Below, piece after piece: positions 36,356 through 46,629 of a stretch of 64,000 bases of DNA; within the stretch, counting starts at the first letter, position 1, and every line of letters begins with the position of its first letter. The notes below the pieces were generated by a model, which worked only from the letters and a program-made list of their open reading frames with translations, was not told the origin of the DNA and ran no database searches. Source of the stretch: Sphingomonas trueperi (lineage in GTDB: Bacteria; Pseudomonadota; Alphaproteobacteria; Sphingomonadales; Sphingomonadaceae); assembly GCF_011927635.1 (NCBI RefSeq), contig NZ_JAATJB010000004.1, forward strand, positions 292,134 through 356,133, given 5' to 3'. Position numbers and translations under genes: made by a program.

Positions 36356-37590
36356 CGCTGCCGGAGACCGACTGGCGCGGCCGCGCCGGCCTGGACGCGC
36401 TGACCGAGGTGCTGGGTGCGGACGAAGGGCTGTGCCGCTTCGTCGGCGGGGCGGTGCGCGATGCACTGCTGGGCCTTCCCGTCGCCGACCTCGACCTTGC
36501 CACCGCGCTCGCGCCCGAGGAGGTGCTGGCCCGGTTGCGTGCCGCGGGCATCCGGGCGGTGCCCACGGGCCTCGACCATGGCACGATCACCGCAGTGCTC
36601 GAAAGCGGTCCCGTCGAGGTGACCACGCTGCGCCGCGACATCTCCACCGATGGGCGCCACGCCACCGTCGCCTTCACCGACGACTGGCGCGAGGATGCCG
36701 CGCGCCGCGATTTCACGATCAACGCCCTCTATGCCGACCCGAACGGCGGTGCACTATACGACTATTTCGGAGGGCTGGCGGACCTGGAGGCGCGCCGCGT
36801 GCGCTTCATCGGCGATCCGCTGCGGCGGATTGCCGAGGATCATTTGCGGATCCTCCGCTTCTTCCGCTTCCTCGCCCGCTTCGGCGACACGCCTGATCCC
36901 GAAGGGCTGGATGCCTGCACCGCCCGCGCACGCGACCTGATGGCGCTCAGCCGCGAGCGAATCCGCGACGAGCTGCTCAAGCTGCTGGTCGCGCGCGATG
37001 CGGTGGGGGTGACGGCGCTGATGCTGGAGCGCGGCATCCTCGAGCCGGTGGTGCCGGAAATCACCTCAGCCGCAACGCTGGCAGCACTCGCCGAACGCGA
37101 AGCCCTGCTCGGCGCCGTCCCCGACCCCATCCGCCGCCTCGCCGCACTGCTGCCGCGCGATCCGGCCGCCGGCGATCTGATCGGGGCGCGGCTCAAGCTC
37201 TCCAACGCGCAGCGCAAGCGGCTGGTCCTCGCGCTGACCGACGGCGGAACCGACGATGCCCGCGCCCTCGCCTATCGGATCGGCCGCGAGGCTGCGGAGG
37301 ATCGTCTGCTGCTCGCCGCCCCCGACGACGCCGAGGCCGCCCAGGGCTGGGCAGCACTTACCGGATGGGAGATCCCGCGCCTGCCGATCGCCGGCGGCGC
37401 GCTGGTCGCGCGCGGTCTCGCCAAAGGCCCGGATGTCGCCCGCGCGCTGCGCACGATCGAAGACCAGTGGATCGCGGAGGCATTCCCGGATGCTTCCCGC
37501 GTCGACGCGATCGCCGATGCCGTAGTGGCTCAGGCCTTGAACGCCTCGATCAGCGCGAAGGCGGCGTCGCCGGGGACCGGTCGCGAATAA
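36343..37590 (+). CDS. cca: CCA tRNA nucleotidyltransferase / poly(A) polymerase family
   Basis: A 415-residue class II nucleotidyltransferase that adds or repairs the 3' CCA end of tRNAs. The head domain has RFVGGAVRDALLG with the two catalytic Asp in VADLDLATAL, then RRDFTINAL and DPLRRIAEDHLRILRFFRF. The ATG at 36343 lies inside the end of the Nudix gene. The last 61 bp overlap the 3' end of the convergent GGDEF-EAL gene. Confidence 0.93.
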   Translation: MAALTLPETDWRGRAGLDALTEVLGADEGLCRFVGGAVRDALLGLPVADLDLATALAPEEVLARLRAAGIRAVPTGLDHGTITAVLESGPVEVTTLRRDISTDGRHATVAFTDDWREDAARRDFTINALYADPNGGALYDYFGGLADLEARRVRFIGDPLRRIAEDHLRILRFFRFLARFGDTPDPEGLDACTARARDLMALSRERIRDELLKLLVARDAVGVTALMLERGILEPVVPEITSAATLAALAEREALLGAVPDPIRRLAALLPRDPAAGDLIGARLKLSNAQRKRLVLALTDGGTDDARALAYRIGREAAEDRLLLAAPDDAEAAQGWAALTGWEIPRLPIAGGALVARGLAKGPDVARALRTIEDQWIAEAFPDASRVDAIADAVVAQALNASISAKAASPGTGRE

Positions 37591-39251
37591 TGATAGCCCT
37601 GGCCGTAGGTGCAACCCAGCGCGCCTAGGGTCTGGGCGAGTTCCGGCGTCTCGATCCCCTCGGCGGTCGTCTGCATGCCCAGCGCATAGGCGAGGCTGAG
37701 GATCGCGCGGATGATCGCCACCTTGTCGCGATCGGCGAGCATGCCGGTGACGAAGCTGCGGTCGATCTTGAGCACGTCGATCGGCAGCTTCTGCAGATAT
37801 GCCAGGTTCGAATAGCCGGTGCCGAAATCGTCCATCGCCAGCGTGGTGCCGAGGTCCTTGAGCGCCGACATGGTCTGGGCGATGCGATCGGGATCGCTGA
37901 CGATCGCGCTTTCGGTCAGCTCCAGCGTGAAGCGCGAGCCGGGCATGGCGTGGCGATCGAGCGCGTTCTTCACCATCGCGCCGATCTGGTCGCGCTGCAG
38001 CTGGATCGCCGAGAGATTGACCGCGAGCTTCACGCCGCAATCGCCGCCGGCGCGGGCGTCCCATTCGGCGAGCGTGCGCGCCGCCTCTTCCATCGCCCAG
38101 CGGCCGAGCGGGACGATCAGCCCCGATTCCTCCGCAACGGGAATGAAGGCGTTGGGCGAGATCAGTACACCGTCGTCGTTGCTCCAGCGGGCGAGCGCCT
38201 CGAACGACGTGATCCGGCCGGTGCCGAGGTCGCAGATCGGCTGGAAGTTGAGCGTCATGCAGCCATTCTCGATGGCGCGGCGCAGCTCGGTCTCGATCGC
38301 GAACTGCTCGCGCGCCAGGTCGAAGGCGCGGGTATGGTAGAATTCGGTGTGGCCGCTCTTCTTGGCACGGCGGACCGCCAGCTGCGCATTGCGCACCAGG
38401 TCCTCGGGGTCGCCGTCGATATCGGTGCCGAGCGCGATACCGATCGAGCAATCGATGCGGATCTCGAAATTGGAAAGGCGGAACGGGTTGGTCAGCGCCG
38501 CATGGACGCGCTTGGCGACCTGCACGGCGTCGTCGGGCCCGTCGTCCAGCGACATCAGCACGCCGAATTCGTCGCCGCCGATCCGCGCCAGCACGTCGCG
38601 GCCGCGAAGCGCCCCCTTGACCCGCCGCGCGACCGAGATCAGCAGCTCGTCGCCGGCGAGCGCCCCCATGCAGGCATTGACCCGGCTGAAGCGATCGAGG
38701 TTGATCACCAGCACGGCATGCGCCGCCGCGTCGCCCGCGCCGATGCGGGTCTCGAGCTCGTCCGAGAAGCCGGCGCGATTGGGCAGGCCGGTGAGGCTGT
38801 CGGTCGCCATTTCGCGGCGCAGGCTCTGCTCGGTGCGCAGTTCGGAGGTCTGGTCAACCAGCGTGATCAGGCAGCGCGGTTCGCTTGAGCCCCGGCGGGC
38901 GAGCACGACGCGGAAATGGCGGCTGTCGACCTCGCCGCCAAAACGCCAGGCGATTTCCTCCTGCTGGCGGTCGGAGGCGAGAAACTGGCCGATCCGCGCG
39001 CCGAGCAGCTGGACCACCGGCGAGTCCTGCGCAGTGCAACCGAGCCCCGCGACGCGAAACTGGGTGTTGACCGCAGCGAAGCTATACCGGCCGTCCTGGA
39101 TCTCCAGCACCGCGGCCGGAATCGGCATCAGTTCGAGCAGCCCGTCGGTACCCGGCGGCAGCGCCGAAGACGGGTCGTCGATCCGCGGAGCAGGCTCCGC
39201 GGTACGCATACTCAGAGCCCGGACCCTTCGAAACGCCATCTCCTTCGGCAT
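37530..39251 (-). CDS. GGDEF-EAL c-di-GMP protein
   Basis: A 573-residue protein with an N-terminal PAS-like region (about 25-140), a GGDEF domain (about 150-305) and an EAL domain (about 315-570). The cyclase site is intact (LARIGGDEFGVL) with an RxxD inhibitory site (RGRD) five residues before it. The phosphodiesterase has EALARW, the NLSAIQL metal ligand and DDFGTGYSNLAYL, so both activities look possible. No transmembrane helix is evident, so it is cytoplasmic. It converges on and overlaps cca by 61 bp. Confidence 0.92.
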   Translation of the reverse strand: MPKEMAFRRVRALSMRTAEPAPRIDDPSSALPPGTDGLLELMPIPAAVLEIQDGRYSFAAVNTQFRVAGLGCTAQDSPVVQLLGARIGQFLASDRQQEEIAWRFGGEVDSRHFRVVLARRGSSEPRCLITLVDQTSELRTEQSLRREMATDSLTGLPNRAGFSDELETRIGAGDAAAHAVLVINLDRFSRVNACMGALAGDELLISVARRVKGALRGRDVLARIGGDEFGVLMSLDDGPDDAVQVAKRVHAALTNPFRLSNFEIRIDCSIGIALGTDIDGDPEDLVRNAQLAVRRAKKSGHTEFYHTRAFDLAREQFAIETELRRAIENGCMTLNFQPICDLGTGRITSFEALARWSNDDGVLISPNAFIPVAEESGLIVPLGRWAMEEAARTLAEWDARAGGDCGVKLAVNLSAIQLQRDQIGAMVKNALDRHAMPGSRFTLELTESAIVSDPDRIAQTMSALKDLGTTLAMDDFGTGYSNLAYLQKLPIDVLKIDRSFVTGMLADRDKVAIIRAILSLAYALGMQTTAEGIETPELAQTLGALGCTYGQGYHYSRPVPGDAAFALIEAFKA

Positions 39252-39309
39252 AGCCGCAAACTAGTTAAAGCGGCCTGAAGGACGCGGAGGCATCCACAGG
39301 TTTTATCAA

Positions 39310-41556
39310 TCAAAATTTATTATCACGCGGGAAGCCGGTGGGCGGCATCCGCCCCGCTGCCCCGCGCGCGGCACGCCACGGCATCACGTCGGGCTCGGAG
39401 CGATAGCGCTCCTGCTCGCCGCCCATGCGCCAGCGCAGGCCATCGGCAAATTTGAAGGTGATCACGTCGGACAGGCCGCCATCGCGGTAGCGCTGGAGCT
39501 GCACGCCCTGCCCGCGCGTCATCTCGGCCACTTCGGAAAGCGGGAAGACCAGCATCTTGCGATTGTCCCCGATCGCCGCGACGAAATCATCCTCGGCACC
39601 GATCGGGCGGACCAGCTTGAGGTGCGCGCCGGGCCGCGGGGTCACCACCTGCTTGCCCTTGCGCGTCTCGGCGATCACTTCCTGGCTGCTCACGATGAAG
39701 CCGCGCCCGTCGCTCGCCGCGACGAGCAGCTTGGGTGCTGCGCTTGCGGGCAGCAGATTGACGATGTGCCGCTCGGCCTCCAGATCAATCAGCAGCCGCA
39801 CCGGCTCGCCAAAGCCGCGGCCGCCGGGCAGCTTGTCCGCGCCGAGCGTGTAGAAGCGGCCGTTGTCGGCGGCGAGCAGCAGCTTGTCGGTGGTCTGGGC
39901 GTGGAAGGCCAGGAAGGGGCCATCGCCTTCCTTGAACTTGAGCGCCTCGCCGCCGAGATCCTCGACATGCCCCTTCATCGCGCGGATCCAGCCGCGCTGC
40001 GAGAGGATGACGGTGATCGGCTCGCGCTCGATCATCGCCTCCAGCGGGATCTCGCGGGCCGGCGCCATCTCGACGATCGCGGTTCGGCGGGCGCCGAGCG
40101 GAGTATCGAGCCCGTAGCGGGTAATCATCTTGCCCAGCGCGCGCTTCATCCAGGTGCGCTGGCGCGCCTCCGAGCCGAGCAGCGTCTCCAGCTCGGCCTG
40201 TTCCTTCTCCAGCTTCTCCTGCTCGCGGCGAAGCTCCATCTCCTCCAGCTTGCGCAGGGAGCGCAGGCGCATGTTGAGGATCGCCTCGGCCTGGCGGTCG
40301 GTCAGGCTGAACTCGGCCATCATGATCGGCTTGGGCTCGTCCTCGGTGCGGATGATCTCGATCACCCGGTCGAGGTTGAGATAGGCGGTGATATAGCCAC
40401 GCAGCAGCTCCAGCCGGTCGGCGATCTTCTCCAGCCGGTGCTGCGACTTGCGCTGCAGCACGACGAACTGATGCTCCAGCCAGCCGGCCAGCGCCTCGGC
40501 CAGGCTCATCACCCGCGGGGTTCGGTTCTTGTCGAGCACGTTGAGGTTGAGCGGCACGCGCACTTCGAGGTCGGACAGGCGGTAGAGGCTGTCCATCAGC
40601 GTGTCGGCGTCGACGGTGCGGCTGCGCGGTTCGAGGACGATGCGGATGTCCTCCGCGGATTCGTCGCGCACGTCGCCAAGGATCGGCAGCTTCTTGTCGT
40701 TGACCAGCGCCGCGATGCCCTCGATCAGCTTGCCCTTCTGCACGCCGTAGGGGATTTCGGTGACGACGAGGTGCCAGCCCCCGCCCTTCTCGGTCACCTT
40801 CTCGATCCTGGCACGCACGCGGAAGCTGCCGCGGCCGGTGGCATAGGCCTCGGCGATCGCGGCGGGGCTGTCGACCGCGATGCCGCCGGTCGGAAAGTCC
40901 GGGCCCTTCACATAGTCGAGCACGTTCGCCTGCGGATTGTCGATCAGCGCGACGGCGGCCTGCATCAGCTCGGCGGCATTGTGCGGCGGGATGCTGGTCG
41001 CCATGCCCACCGCGATGCCCGCCGCGCCATTGGCGAGCAGGTTCGGGAACAGGCCGGGGAACAGCTCCGGCTCCTCGTCTTCCCCATTGTAGGTCGGGCG
41101 GAAATCGACCGAATTCTCGTCGAGCCCGTCCATCAGGTCGATTGCGACCTGGGTCAGCCGCGCCTCGGTGTAGCGGTAGGCGGCGGCGTTATCGCCGTCG
41201 ATATTGCCGAAATTGCCCTGCCCGTCGACCAGCGGATAGCGCAGCGCGAAGGTCTGCGCGAGCCGGACCATCGCGTCATAGACCGAGGCATCGCCATGCG
41301 GATGGTATTTACCGATCACGTCGCCGACGACGCGCGCGCACTTCTTGTACCCGCTCGCCGGGTCCAGCTTGAGCAGCCGCATCGCCCAGAGCAGCCGGCG
41401 ATGGACCGGCTTCAGCCCGTCGCGGACATCGGGCAGCGAACGCGCGGTGATCGTCGACAGCGCATAGACGAGGTAGCGCTCGGAAAGCGCGCTGTCGAAG
41501 GGCACATCGGAGGCGCCGGAAGGTTCGGAAACATCGGTGTCGAGGCTCATCGCCAT
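39310..41556 (-). CDS. parC: DNA topoisomerase IV subunit A
   Basis: A 748-residue type IIA topoisomerase subunit that decatenates chromosomes with ParE. The catalytic Tyr is at about 129 (YRYTEARLT). The quinolone-determining region reads [12 protein letters not shown], with Ala at the position equivalent to the usual quinolone-interacting Ser. The C-terminal beta-pinwheel (about 500-740) is shorter than in GyrA, and no GyrA-box is visible. ATG 41550 is an alternative start. parE is not in the window. Confidence 0.95.
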   Translation of the reverse strand: MAMSLDTDVSEPSGASDVPFDSALSERYLVYALSTITARSLPDVRDGLKPVHRRLLWAMRLLKLDPASGYKKCARVVGDVIGKYHPHGDASVYDAMVRLAQTFALRYPLVDGQGNFGNIDGDNAAAYRYTEARLTQVAIDLMDGLDENSVDFRPTYNGEDEEPELFPGLFPNLLANGAAGIAVGMATSIPPHNAAELMQAAVALIDNPQANVLDYVKGPDFPTGGIAVDSPAAIAEAYATGRGSFRVRARIEKVTEKGGGWHLVVTEIPYGVQKGKLIEGIAALVNDKKLPILGDVRDESAEDIRIVLEPRSRTVDADTLMDSLYRLSDLEVRVPLNLNVLDKNRTPRVMSLAEALAGWLEHQFVVLQRKSQHRLEKIADRLELLRGYITAYLNLDRVIEIIRTEDEPKPIMMAEFSLTDRQAEAILNMRLRSLRKLEEMELRREQEKLEKEQAELETLLGSEARQRTWMKRALGKMITRYGLDTPLGARRTAIVEMAPAREIPLEAMIEREPITVILSQRGWIRAMKGHVEDLGGEALKFKEGDGPFLAFHAQTTDKLLLAADNGRFYTLGADKLPGGRGFGEPVRLLIDLEAERHIVNLLPASAAPKLLVAASDGRGFIVSSQEVIAETRKGKQVVTPRPGAHLKLVRPIGAEDDFVAAIGDNRKMLVFPLSEVAEMTRGQGVQLQRYRDGGLSDVITFKFADGLRWRMGGEQERYRSEPDVMPWRAARGAAGRMPPTGFPRDNKF

Positions 41557-41634
41557 CCCGGATAGCAGGCAGGAGGGGGAAACGCCAAGGGCGTTCCCCT
41601 TATGATCCGATCGATGCCCCGAATTGTTTCGGAA

Positions 41635-42639
41635 TCAGCCCACCAGATGGCGGAAGAAGCTGCGGTTCTTGGCGATCAGCGGCCGCAGATGCTCGGGCAG
41701 CTCGCGCAACTTCAGCTTGCGGATTGAAGGTGTGCGGTGCGACGGCCCGATCGAGACGAGCAGCGAAAGCATGCCGCGGCGGTGCGTCGGCGGTGTGCCG
41801 CGATGGAGCGCGAAGGTGTTGACGAAATAAACGTCGCCCTTATCCGCCAGCACCACCCCGGCGCCCATGGCCTGCTTCAGTGGCTCCAGATCTTCGTCGT
41901 GGAAGCGACGCACTTCGTAGAATTCACGCAGGCTCGATGTCCTTGGTATCATCTCCAGCGGTCCGTCCGCCCGCGTTTCGATCGGCGAAAGCGGCACGAA
42001 CACGCGGATGAAGTTGAGCGGCTCGGCGCAATCCCGATGCCAGTTCTGGTTCTGATAGGCGAAGCCGGTGGGCTGCGAGATCCACGCCCAGGCCCAGCTG
42101 AGCACCGCGCGCGGCCCCAGCGTCTCACGGCAAAAGGCAATCAGATCCGGGTTGCTGCAGATTTCGAGGAAGGCCGGATCCTCGAAGAGACGTTGCGCAT
42201 CCATGTACAGGAAAGGATGATCCGTAGCCTCGGGCGCACCGCGATGCTCAAAACCCGGCAGATAGGGATCGGTGAAGGTCTGCGGCGCGAACATCGCCGT
42301 CGCCATGCGATCGACCAGCGCGGGATCCAGCATCTTCTCGGCGAAGTGGAAGTCGATCTCGTGGAACTCGGCCGCGCGCGGCGTGCGGCCGATCCGCGCA
42401 AGCGGCTCGCGCAGCAGCCGTTCAATGCGGCTAAGCTTGCGCAGCCTGGCAGGATCGTTGGATCTCGTGCGCAGCCAGAAGATATAATTATAGGCATAGT
42501 TGTAGAACAGCCGGTGGCGCAGCCGCCCCAGCCGCGTATCGCGCCTTATGCCTTCGACAACCTGCGCGGTGTACGGCTTGATACCCGCTTCGGGAGTATG
42601 ATCCAGCCCCACCAACATTGCCTTGCCGAAGCGCGTCAT
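41635..42639 (-). CDS. Phytanoyl-CoA dioxygenase-like protein
   Basis: A 334-residue protein resembling Fe(II)/2-oxoglutarate oxygenases of the PhyH family. A His-x-Asp pair lies in QNWHRDCAEP and a distal His in FALHRGTPPTHRRG, followed by an Arg, which together fit the iron and 2-oxoglutarate site. The N-terminal 100 residues are basic and helical, without known domain. The ATG at 42639 is preferred over 42663. The substrate is unknown; it is isolated from other metabolic genes. Confidence 0.72.
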   Translation of the reverse strand: MTRFGKAMLVGLDHTPEAGIKPYTAQVVEGIRRDTRLGRLRHRLFYNYAYNYIFWLRTRSNDPARLRKLSRIERLLREPLARIGRTPRAAEFHEIDFHFAEKMLDPALVDRMATAMFAPQTFTDPYLPGFEHRGAPEATDHPFLYMDAQRLFEDPAFLEICSNPDLIAFCRETLGPRAVLSWAWAWISQPTGFAYQNQNWHRDCAEPLNFIRVFVPLSPIETRADGPLEMIPRTSSLREFYEVRRFHDEDLEPLKQAMGAGVVLADKGDVYFVNTFALHRGTPPTHRRGMLSLLVSIGPSHRTPSIRKLKLRELPEHLRPLIAKNRSFFRHLVG

Positions 42640-42835
42640 CGTGACCTTCCGTCCTACCCTCATCCCCCTTCATTTTAGGACGCATCTGCACCGAGCGAGC
42701 GCGGCGCGGCAATATTTGCCGGGTCGTCGCCACGTGGGCGGTAGCCGCAATCCCGCCCCAATTGCGGCGAAATTGTGACTTGACTTTATCCTAGCCCGAT
42801 GATGGGATTTGCACGTCACCATCAAGGGGATGTCG

Positions 42836-43666
42836 ATGCGCAAATTTCTCGTGCTCGGTTGTGCAGCGCTGCTCGCCGCTTGTTCCTCCAACCGGCAAGA
42901 CAGCGCCAGGGACACGGTGGCGGAAGCGGAGGCGCCGGCAAACCCCGGGGCGGAGCCTCTCAAGGTCGCCCTGCCCCAGCTCAGCTATCGCTACACGCTC
43001 AGCTTCCTGCTCCCCGAGGCACGGCTCGCAGAAACGCAGGACGGGCACCGTGCCATCTGCGAGCGGCTGGGGCCGGCACGCTGCCAGCTGGTCATGCTGA
43101 CCCGCAACGAGGCCGAAGGCCGCATCGGCGACGCCCTGCTGAAGCTCCGCGTTACCGCCGCCGATGCGGGCTATTTCACCGGCGAAGCGGCGCGGCAAGT
43201 GACAGCGGCGGGCGGTCGCGCGGCGAACACCGACGTCGCCGGCGAGGACGTGTCCAAGGACCTGACCGATACCGCCGCGCGCATCCGCCAGCGCGAACTG
43301 CTCGTCGCCCGCCTGACCGAGACGCTGCGCACCCGCAAGGGATCGGTCGCCGATCTCGTCCATGCCGAGCACCAGGTCGCCGCCGCGCAGGAAGAGCTCG
43401 ACAAGGCGCGCAGCTGGCAGCGCGAACTCCAGGGTCGCGTGGCGATGGCCGATGTCGAGATCCGCTACCAGGCGCTCGCCGCCCCCGCCTCGGGTGCCAG
43501 CGTCGGCGCAGCGCTCGGCGAGGCGGCGCAAGGCTCGGCCTTGGCCTTCGTCTGGGGCATGCAGCTGCTGCTCTCGCTGGCGATCTACCTGCTGCCCTGG
43601 GCCGCCGTGTTCGGCGCGGGCGTAGGCGTGGCGACGCTGCTCCGCCGCTCGAAACCGGTCGCGTGA
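42836..43666 (+). CDS. DUF4349-type lipoprotein
   Basis: A 276-residue lipoprotein. The signal peptide ends in a lipobox (LLAACSS, Cys about residue 16). A DUF4349-like extracytoplasmic domain has a long coiled-coil segment (about 145-205), and a C-terminal transmembrane helix (about 235-262) precedes a basic tail (RRSKP). ATG 42836 follows AAGGGG with good spacing. Function unknown; DUF4349 proteins are membrane-anchored and widespread. Confidence 0.82.
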   Translation: MRKFLVLGCAALLAACSSNRQDSARDTVAEAEAPANPGAEPLKVALPQLSYRYTLSFLLPEARLAETQDGHRAICERLGPARCQLVMLTRNEAEGRIGDALLKLRVTAADAGYFTGEAARQVTAAGGRAANTDVAGEDVSKDLTDTAARIRQRELLVARLTETLRTRKGSVADLVHAEHQVAAAQEELDKARSWQRELQGRVAMADVEIRYQALAAPASGASVGAALGEAAQGSALAFVWGMQLLLSLAIYLLPWAAVFGAGVGVATLLRRSKPVA

Positions 43667-43806
43667 ACAAGTCCTGCAAGGGGAGCGGCGCCGCATTGCA
43701 CCCCCGCCCCCCTTGCGGTATAGCGCGAAGCCTTCCAGAGCCCCGGCGGTCACGCGGAGAAATCCCGTGGAGCCGGGGCAACGCATTTCCAAGGGACTAG
43801 GCCGAC

Positions 43807-44586
43807 ATGGCACGCCGCCGGCAAATCTACGAAGGCAAGGCTAAGATTCTCTACGAGGGTCCGGAGCCGGGCACGCTGATCCAGTATTTCAAGGACGACG
43901 CAACCGCCTTCAACGCCCAGAAAAAGGGCACGATCAACGGCAAGGGCGTGCTCAACAACCGCATCAGCGAGCATGTCTTCACCCTGCTCGGCGGCATCGG
44001 CATCCCGACGCATTTCATCCGCCGCCTCAACATGCGCGAGCAGCTGATCCGCCAGGTCGAGATCGTGCCGATCGAAGTCGTGGTGCGCAACGTCGTCGCC
44101 GGTTCGCTGGCGAAGAAGCTCGGCATCGAGGAAGGCACCCCGCTGCCCCGCACGATCGTCGAATATTACTATAAGGACGATGCGCTCGGCGACCCGATGG
44201 TCACCGACGAGCATATCCTGGCGTTCGGCTGGGCCGCGCAGGAGGAACTGCACGACATGGCCGACATGGCCATCCGCGTGAACGACTTCCTCTCGGGCCT
44301 GTTCGCCGGCATCGGCATCCGCTTGGTCGACTTCAAGCTCGAATTCGGCCGGATCTGGGAAAACGACTATCCTCGGATCATCCTCGCCGACGAGATCAGC
44401 CCCGATGGCTGCCGTCTGTGGGACATCGCCTCGGGCGAGAAGCTCGACAAGGACCGCTTCCGTCGCGACCTGGGCGGCGAAGTCGAGGCCTATCAGGAAG
44501 TCGCCCGCCGCCTGGGCCTGTTCCCGGAAGGCGACGGCTCCGACGTGCTCGACCTCGAGACGCATCGCAAGAAGCGCGGCAAGTAA
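43807..44586 (+). CDS. purC: SAICAR synthetase PurC
   Basis: A 259-residue enzyme of purine synthesis that joins CAIR and aspartate to SAICAR using ATP. Signatures include [20 protein letters not shown] near the N-terminus, [20 protein letters not shown] [12 protein letters not shown], and LVDFKLEFG with [12 protein letters not shown]. The length is standard. purS and purQ follow, separated from it by a palindromic element. Confidence 0.97.
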   Translation: MARRRQIYEGKAKILYEGPEPGTLIQYFKDDATAFNAQKKGTINGKGVLNNRISEHVFTLLGGIGIPTHFIRRLNMREQLIRQVEIVPIEVVVRNVVAGSLAKKLGIEEGTPLPRTIVEYYYKDDALGDPMVTDEHILAFGWAAQEELHDMADMAIRVNDFLSGLFAGIGIRLVDFKLEFGRIWENDYPRIILADEISPDGCRLWDIASGEKLDKDRFRRDLGGEVEAYQEVARRLGLFPEGDGSDVLDLETHRKKRGK

Positions 44587-44592
44587 CATTCC

Positions 44593-44740
44593 GTTTCCTC
44601 CCCCGGCACGCCGGGGAAGGGGACCGTTCGCATCGCGAATGGTGGAGGGGCCTCGCCGCACGCGGGGCCCTTTGTCGTTTGCCCCCTCCACCACCGCCTG
44701 CGGCGGCGGTCCCCCTTCCCCGCTTCGCGGTGGAGGAAAC
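44593..44740. repeat. 148-bp imperfect palindrome between purC and purS
   Basis: The outer arms GTTTCCTCC (44593-44601) and GGAGGAAAC (44732-44740) enclose nested matching segments in mirrored order: GGGGAAGGGG with CCCCCTTCCCC, and GGTGGAGGGG with CCCCTCCACC. Short hairpins such as CCCCGG...CCGGGG lie inside. It could fold into a large branched hairpin in DNA or RNA. It looks like a dispersed sphingomonad intergenic repeat. Within the pur transcript it could stabilise or attenuate the message. Confidence 0.7.
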
Positions 44741-44797
44741 GACTGTTCCCACGTTTTACCGTTGCGACTTCGGCCCTCTCGCGCCATAGCGCCGCCC

Positions 44798-45028
44798 ATG
44801 AAACTCCGCATCATCGTCACCTTGAAGAACGGCGTGCTCGATCCGCAGGGCAAGGCCATTCAGAACGCGCTAGGCGGCCTCGGTTTCGAGGGCGTTGAGG
44901 ATGTCCGCGCCGGCAAGATCTTCGAACTGGAGGTCGCCGATTCGACAAGCGACACCGCGATCGACGATATGTGCCGCAAGCTGCTCGCCAACACGGTGAT
45001 CGAGAACTACCGGGTCGAAAAGCTGTGA
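44798..45028 (+). CDS. purS: Phosphoribosylformylglycinamidine synthase subunit PurS
   Basis: A 76-residue small subunit that bridges PurL and PurQ in the three-protein FGAM synthase. The sequence begins [20 protein letters not shown] and contains [10 protein letters not shown], both diagnostic. Its TGA overlaps the GTG start of purQ (GTGA, 45025-45028). purL is not in the window. Confidence 0.96.
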   Translation: MKLRIIVTLKNGVLDPQGKAIQNALGGLGFEGVEDVRAGKIFELEVADSTSDTAIDDMCRKLLANTVIENYRVEKL

Positions 45029-45690
45029 AGACCGCGGTCATCGTCTTCCCCGGCTCCAACTGCGATCGCGACATCGCGGTCGCGCTGGAGAGCGTGACCG
45101 GCACCACGCCGCACATGGTTTGGCACGGCGACAGCGAGTTGCCCGAGGGCCTGGGCCTGATCGCCCTGCCCGGCGGCTTCTCCTATGGCGATTATCTCCG
45201 CTGCGGTGCCATCGCGGCGCGCTCTCCGGTAGTGCAGGCGGTGATCGAGGCAGCCCATCGCGGCACGCCGGTGATCGGTATCTGCAACGGCTTCCAGGTC
45301 CTCACCGAAACCGGGCTGCTGCCGGGCGCGCTGATGCGCAATGCCGGCCTCGATTTCATCTGCCGCGACGTGCCGCTGGTGGTGGACAATAGCCAGTCGA
45401 TCTTCACCAGCGCCTATCAAGCGGGCGAGCAGCTCTCGATCCCCGTCGCGCACCATGACGGCAATTATTTCGCCGATGCCGAGACGCTCGACCGCCTCGA
45501 AGGCGAAGGCCGCGTGGCGTTCCGCTACGCGCAGAACATCAACGGTTCGGCGCGAGGCATCGCGGGCGTGATGAACGCGGCGGGCAACGTGCTCGGCATG
45601 ATGCCCCACCCGGAGCGCAAGATCGAAGCCGCGCATGGCGGCGACGATGGCCGCCGGCTGTTCGAAGGCCTGCTCGCCGCAGTCGCCTGA
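45025..45690 (+). CDS. purQ: Phosphoribosylformylglycinamidine synthase subunit PurQ
   Basis: A 221-residue class I glutamine amidotransferase subunit supplying ammonia to PurL. The nucleophile elbow is GICNGFQVL, and the His/Glu of the triad lie in [10 protein letters not shown]. It starts with GTG inside the purS stop, which fixes the start and couples translation. A terminator follows. Confidence 0.96.
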   Translation: MKTAVIVFPGSNCDRDIAVALESVTGTTPHMVWHGDSELPEGLGLIALPGGFSYGDYLRCGAIAARSPVVQAVIEAAHRGTPVIGICNGFQVLTETGLLPGALMRNAGLDFICRDVPLVVDNSQSIFTSAYQAGEQLSIPVAHHDGNYFADAETLDRLEGEGRVAFRYAQNINGSARGIAGVMNAAGNVLGMMPHPERKIEAAHGGDDGRRLFEGLLAAVA

Positions 45691-45712
45691 CCGCCAACGC
45701 ATCCGAATACAG

Positions 45713-45741
45713 GGCCGCGGTTCCCGGACCGCGGCCTTTTT
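45713..45741 (+). terminator. Terminator of the purine genes
   Basis: A perfect 9-bp stem GGCCGCGGT/ACCGCGGCC with loop TCCCGG, followed by TTTTTG, sits 22 bp after purQ. It may also face the convergent TauE gene, whose stop is five bases on. Confidence 0.9.
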
Positions 45742-45745
45742 GTTG

Positions 45746-46540
45746 TCAGAAAAGCATCTTAATCCCGACCAGCGCGAGCGTCGCGGCGAGGATCGGCACG
45801 AGCACCTTGTCCGAGGTCCGCGTCGCCAGCAGGCTGCCGATAATGATGCCGGGGATCGATCCGGCGAGCAGCGACACGAGCAGCGATCCGTTCACCGATC
45901 CCAGCATCCAGTGGCCCAGTCCGGCGAGCAGGGTCAGCGGCACGGCATGGGCGATGTCCGACCCGACGAGCTTGTTCACCGCCTGGTGCGGGTAGAGCAT
46001 CAGCAGCGCGGTCATCCCCAGCGCCCCCGCCCCCACCGAGGTCAGCGACACCAAGAGACCCAGCATCGCGCCGAGCGCAATCGTGACATAGCCGATCCGC
46101 GCCTCGCCCAGCCGCTCGAACCGGGGCGCCATGATCAGCACCAGGCGGCTGCGGAAGAAGGTCGCGATCGCCGTCACCACCAGGGCGATGCCCAGCGTGA
46201 CCGTGATCACCCCGCCGCTGTTCTTGGCATGCTCCTGCGCGCTCGACAGCAGCAGCAGCGTCAGGATCGTCGCGGGGACGCTGCCAGTGGCAAGCCTGCG
46301 CACAACCTTCCAGTCGATCGTGCCGTGCAGGCCGTGCACCCCCGCCCCCACCGTCTTGGTGGCGGAGGCGTAGAGCAGGTCGGTGCCCACCGCGGTGGCC
46401 GGGTGGAAGCCGAAGGCGAGAACGAGCAGCGGCGTCATCAGCGAGCCGCCGCCGACCCCGGTCATGCCGACCAGCAGCCCGACGAGCACCCCGGCGATGG
46501 AATAAAGCGGATTGAACGCGAGCACGGGAATCCCTGGCAA
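45746..46540 (-). CDS. Sulfite exporter TauE/SafE family permease
   Basis: A 264-residue membrane protein with about eight predicted helices and the family repeats GLLVGMTGVGGGSLMTPLLV near the N-terminus and LTSVGAGALGMTALL in the second half. Members export sulfite, sulfoacetate or other organosulfur anions, or are of unknown substrate. It is a single gene convergent with purQ. Confidence 0.9.
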   Translation of the reverse strand: MPGIPVLAFNPLYSIAGVLVGLLVGMTGVGGGSLMTPLLVLAFGFHPATAVGTDLLYASATKTVGAGVHGLHGTIDWKVVRRLATGSVPATILTLLLLSSAQEHAKNSGGVITVTLGIALVVTAIATFFRSRLVLIMAPRFERLGEARIGYVTIALGAMLGLLVSLTSVGAGALGMTALLMLYPHQAVNKLVGSDIAHAVPLTLLAGLGHWMLGSVNGSLLVSLLAGSIPGIIIGSLLATRTSDKVLVPILAATLALVGIKMLF

Positions 46541-46629
46541 CCGATTTCATACCAGCATGCGGGGATTTTCCCCGAACGCCAGAAAGAATTGGTTTCAGGC
46601 CGATGTCCGCGCGCGCGACCGGCTGCGCC

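Noticed and set aside
39622..41565. 647-codon plus-strand frame opposite parC
   Set aside because: Antisense shadow of parC with no motifs.
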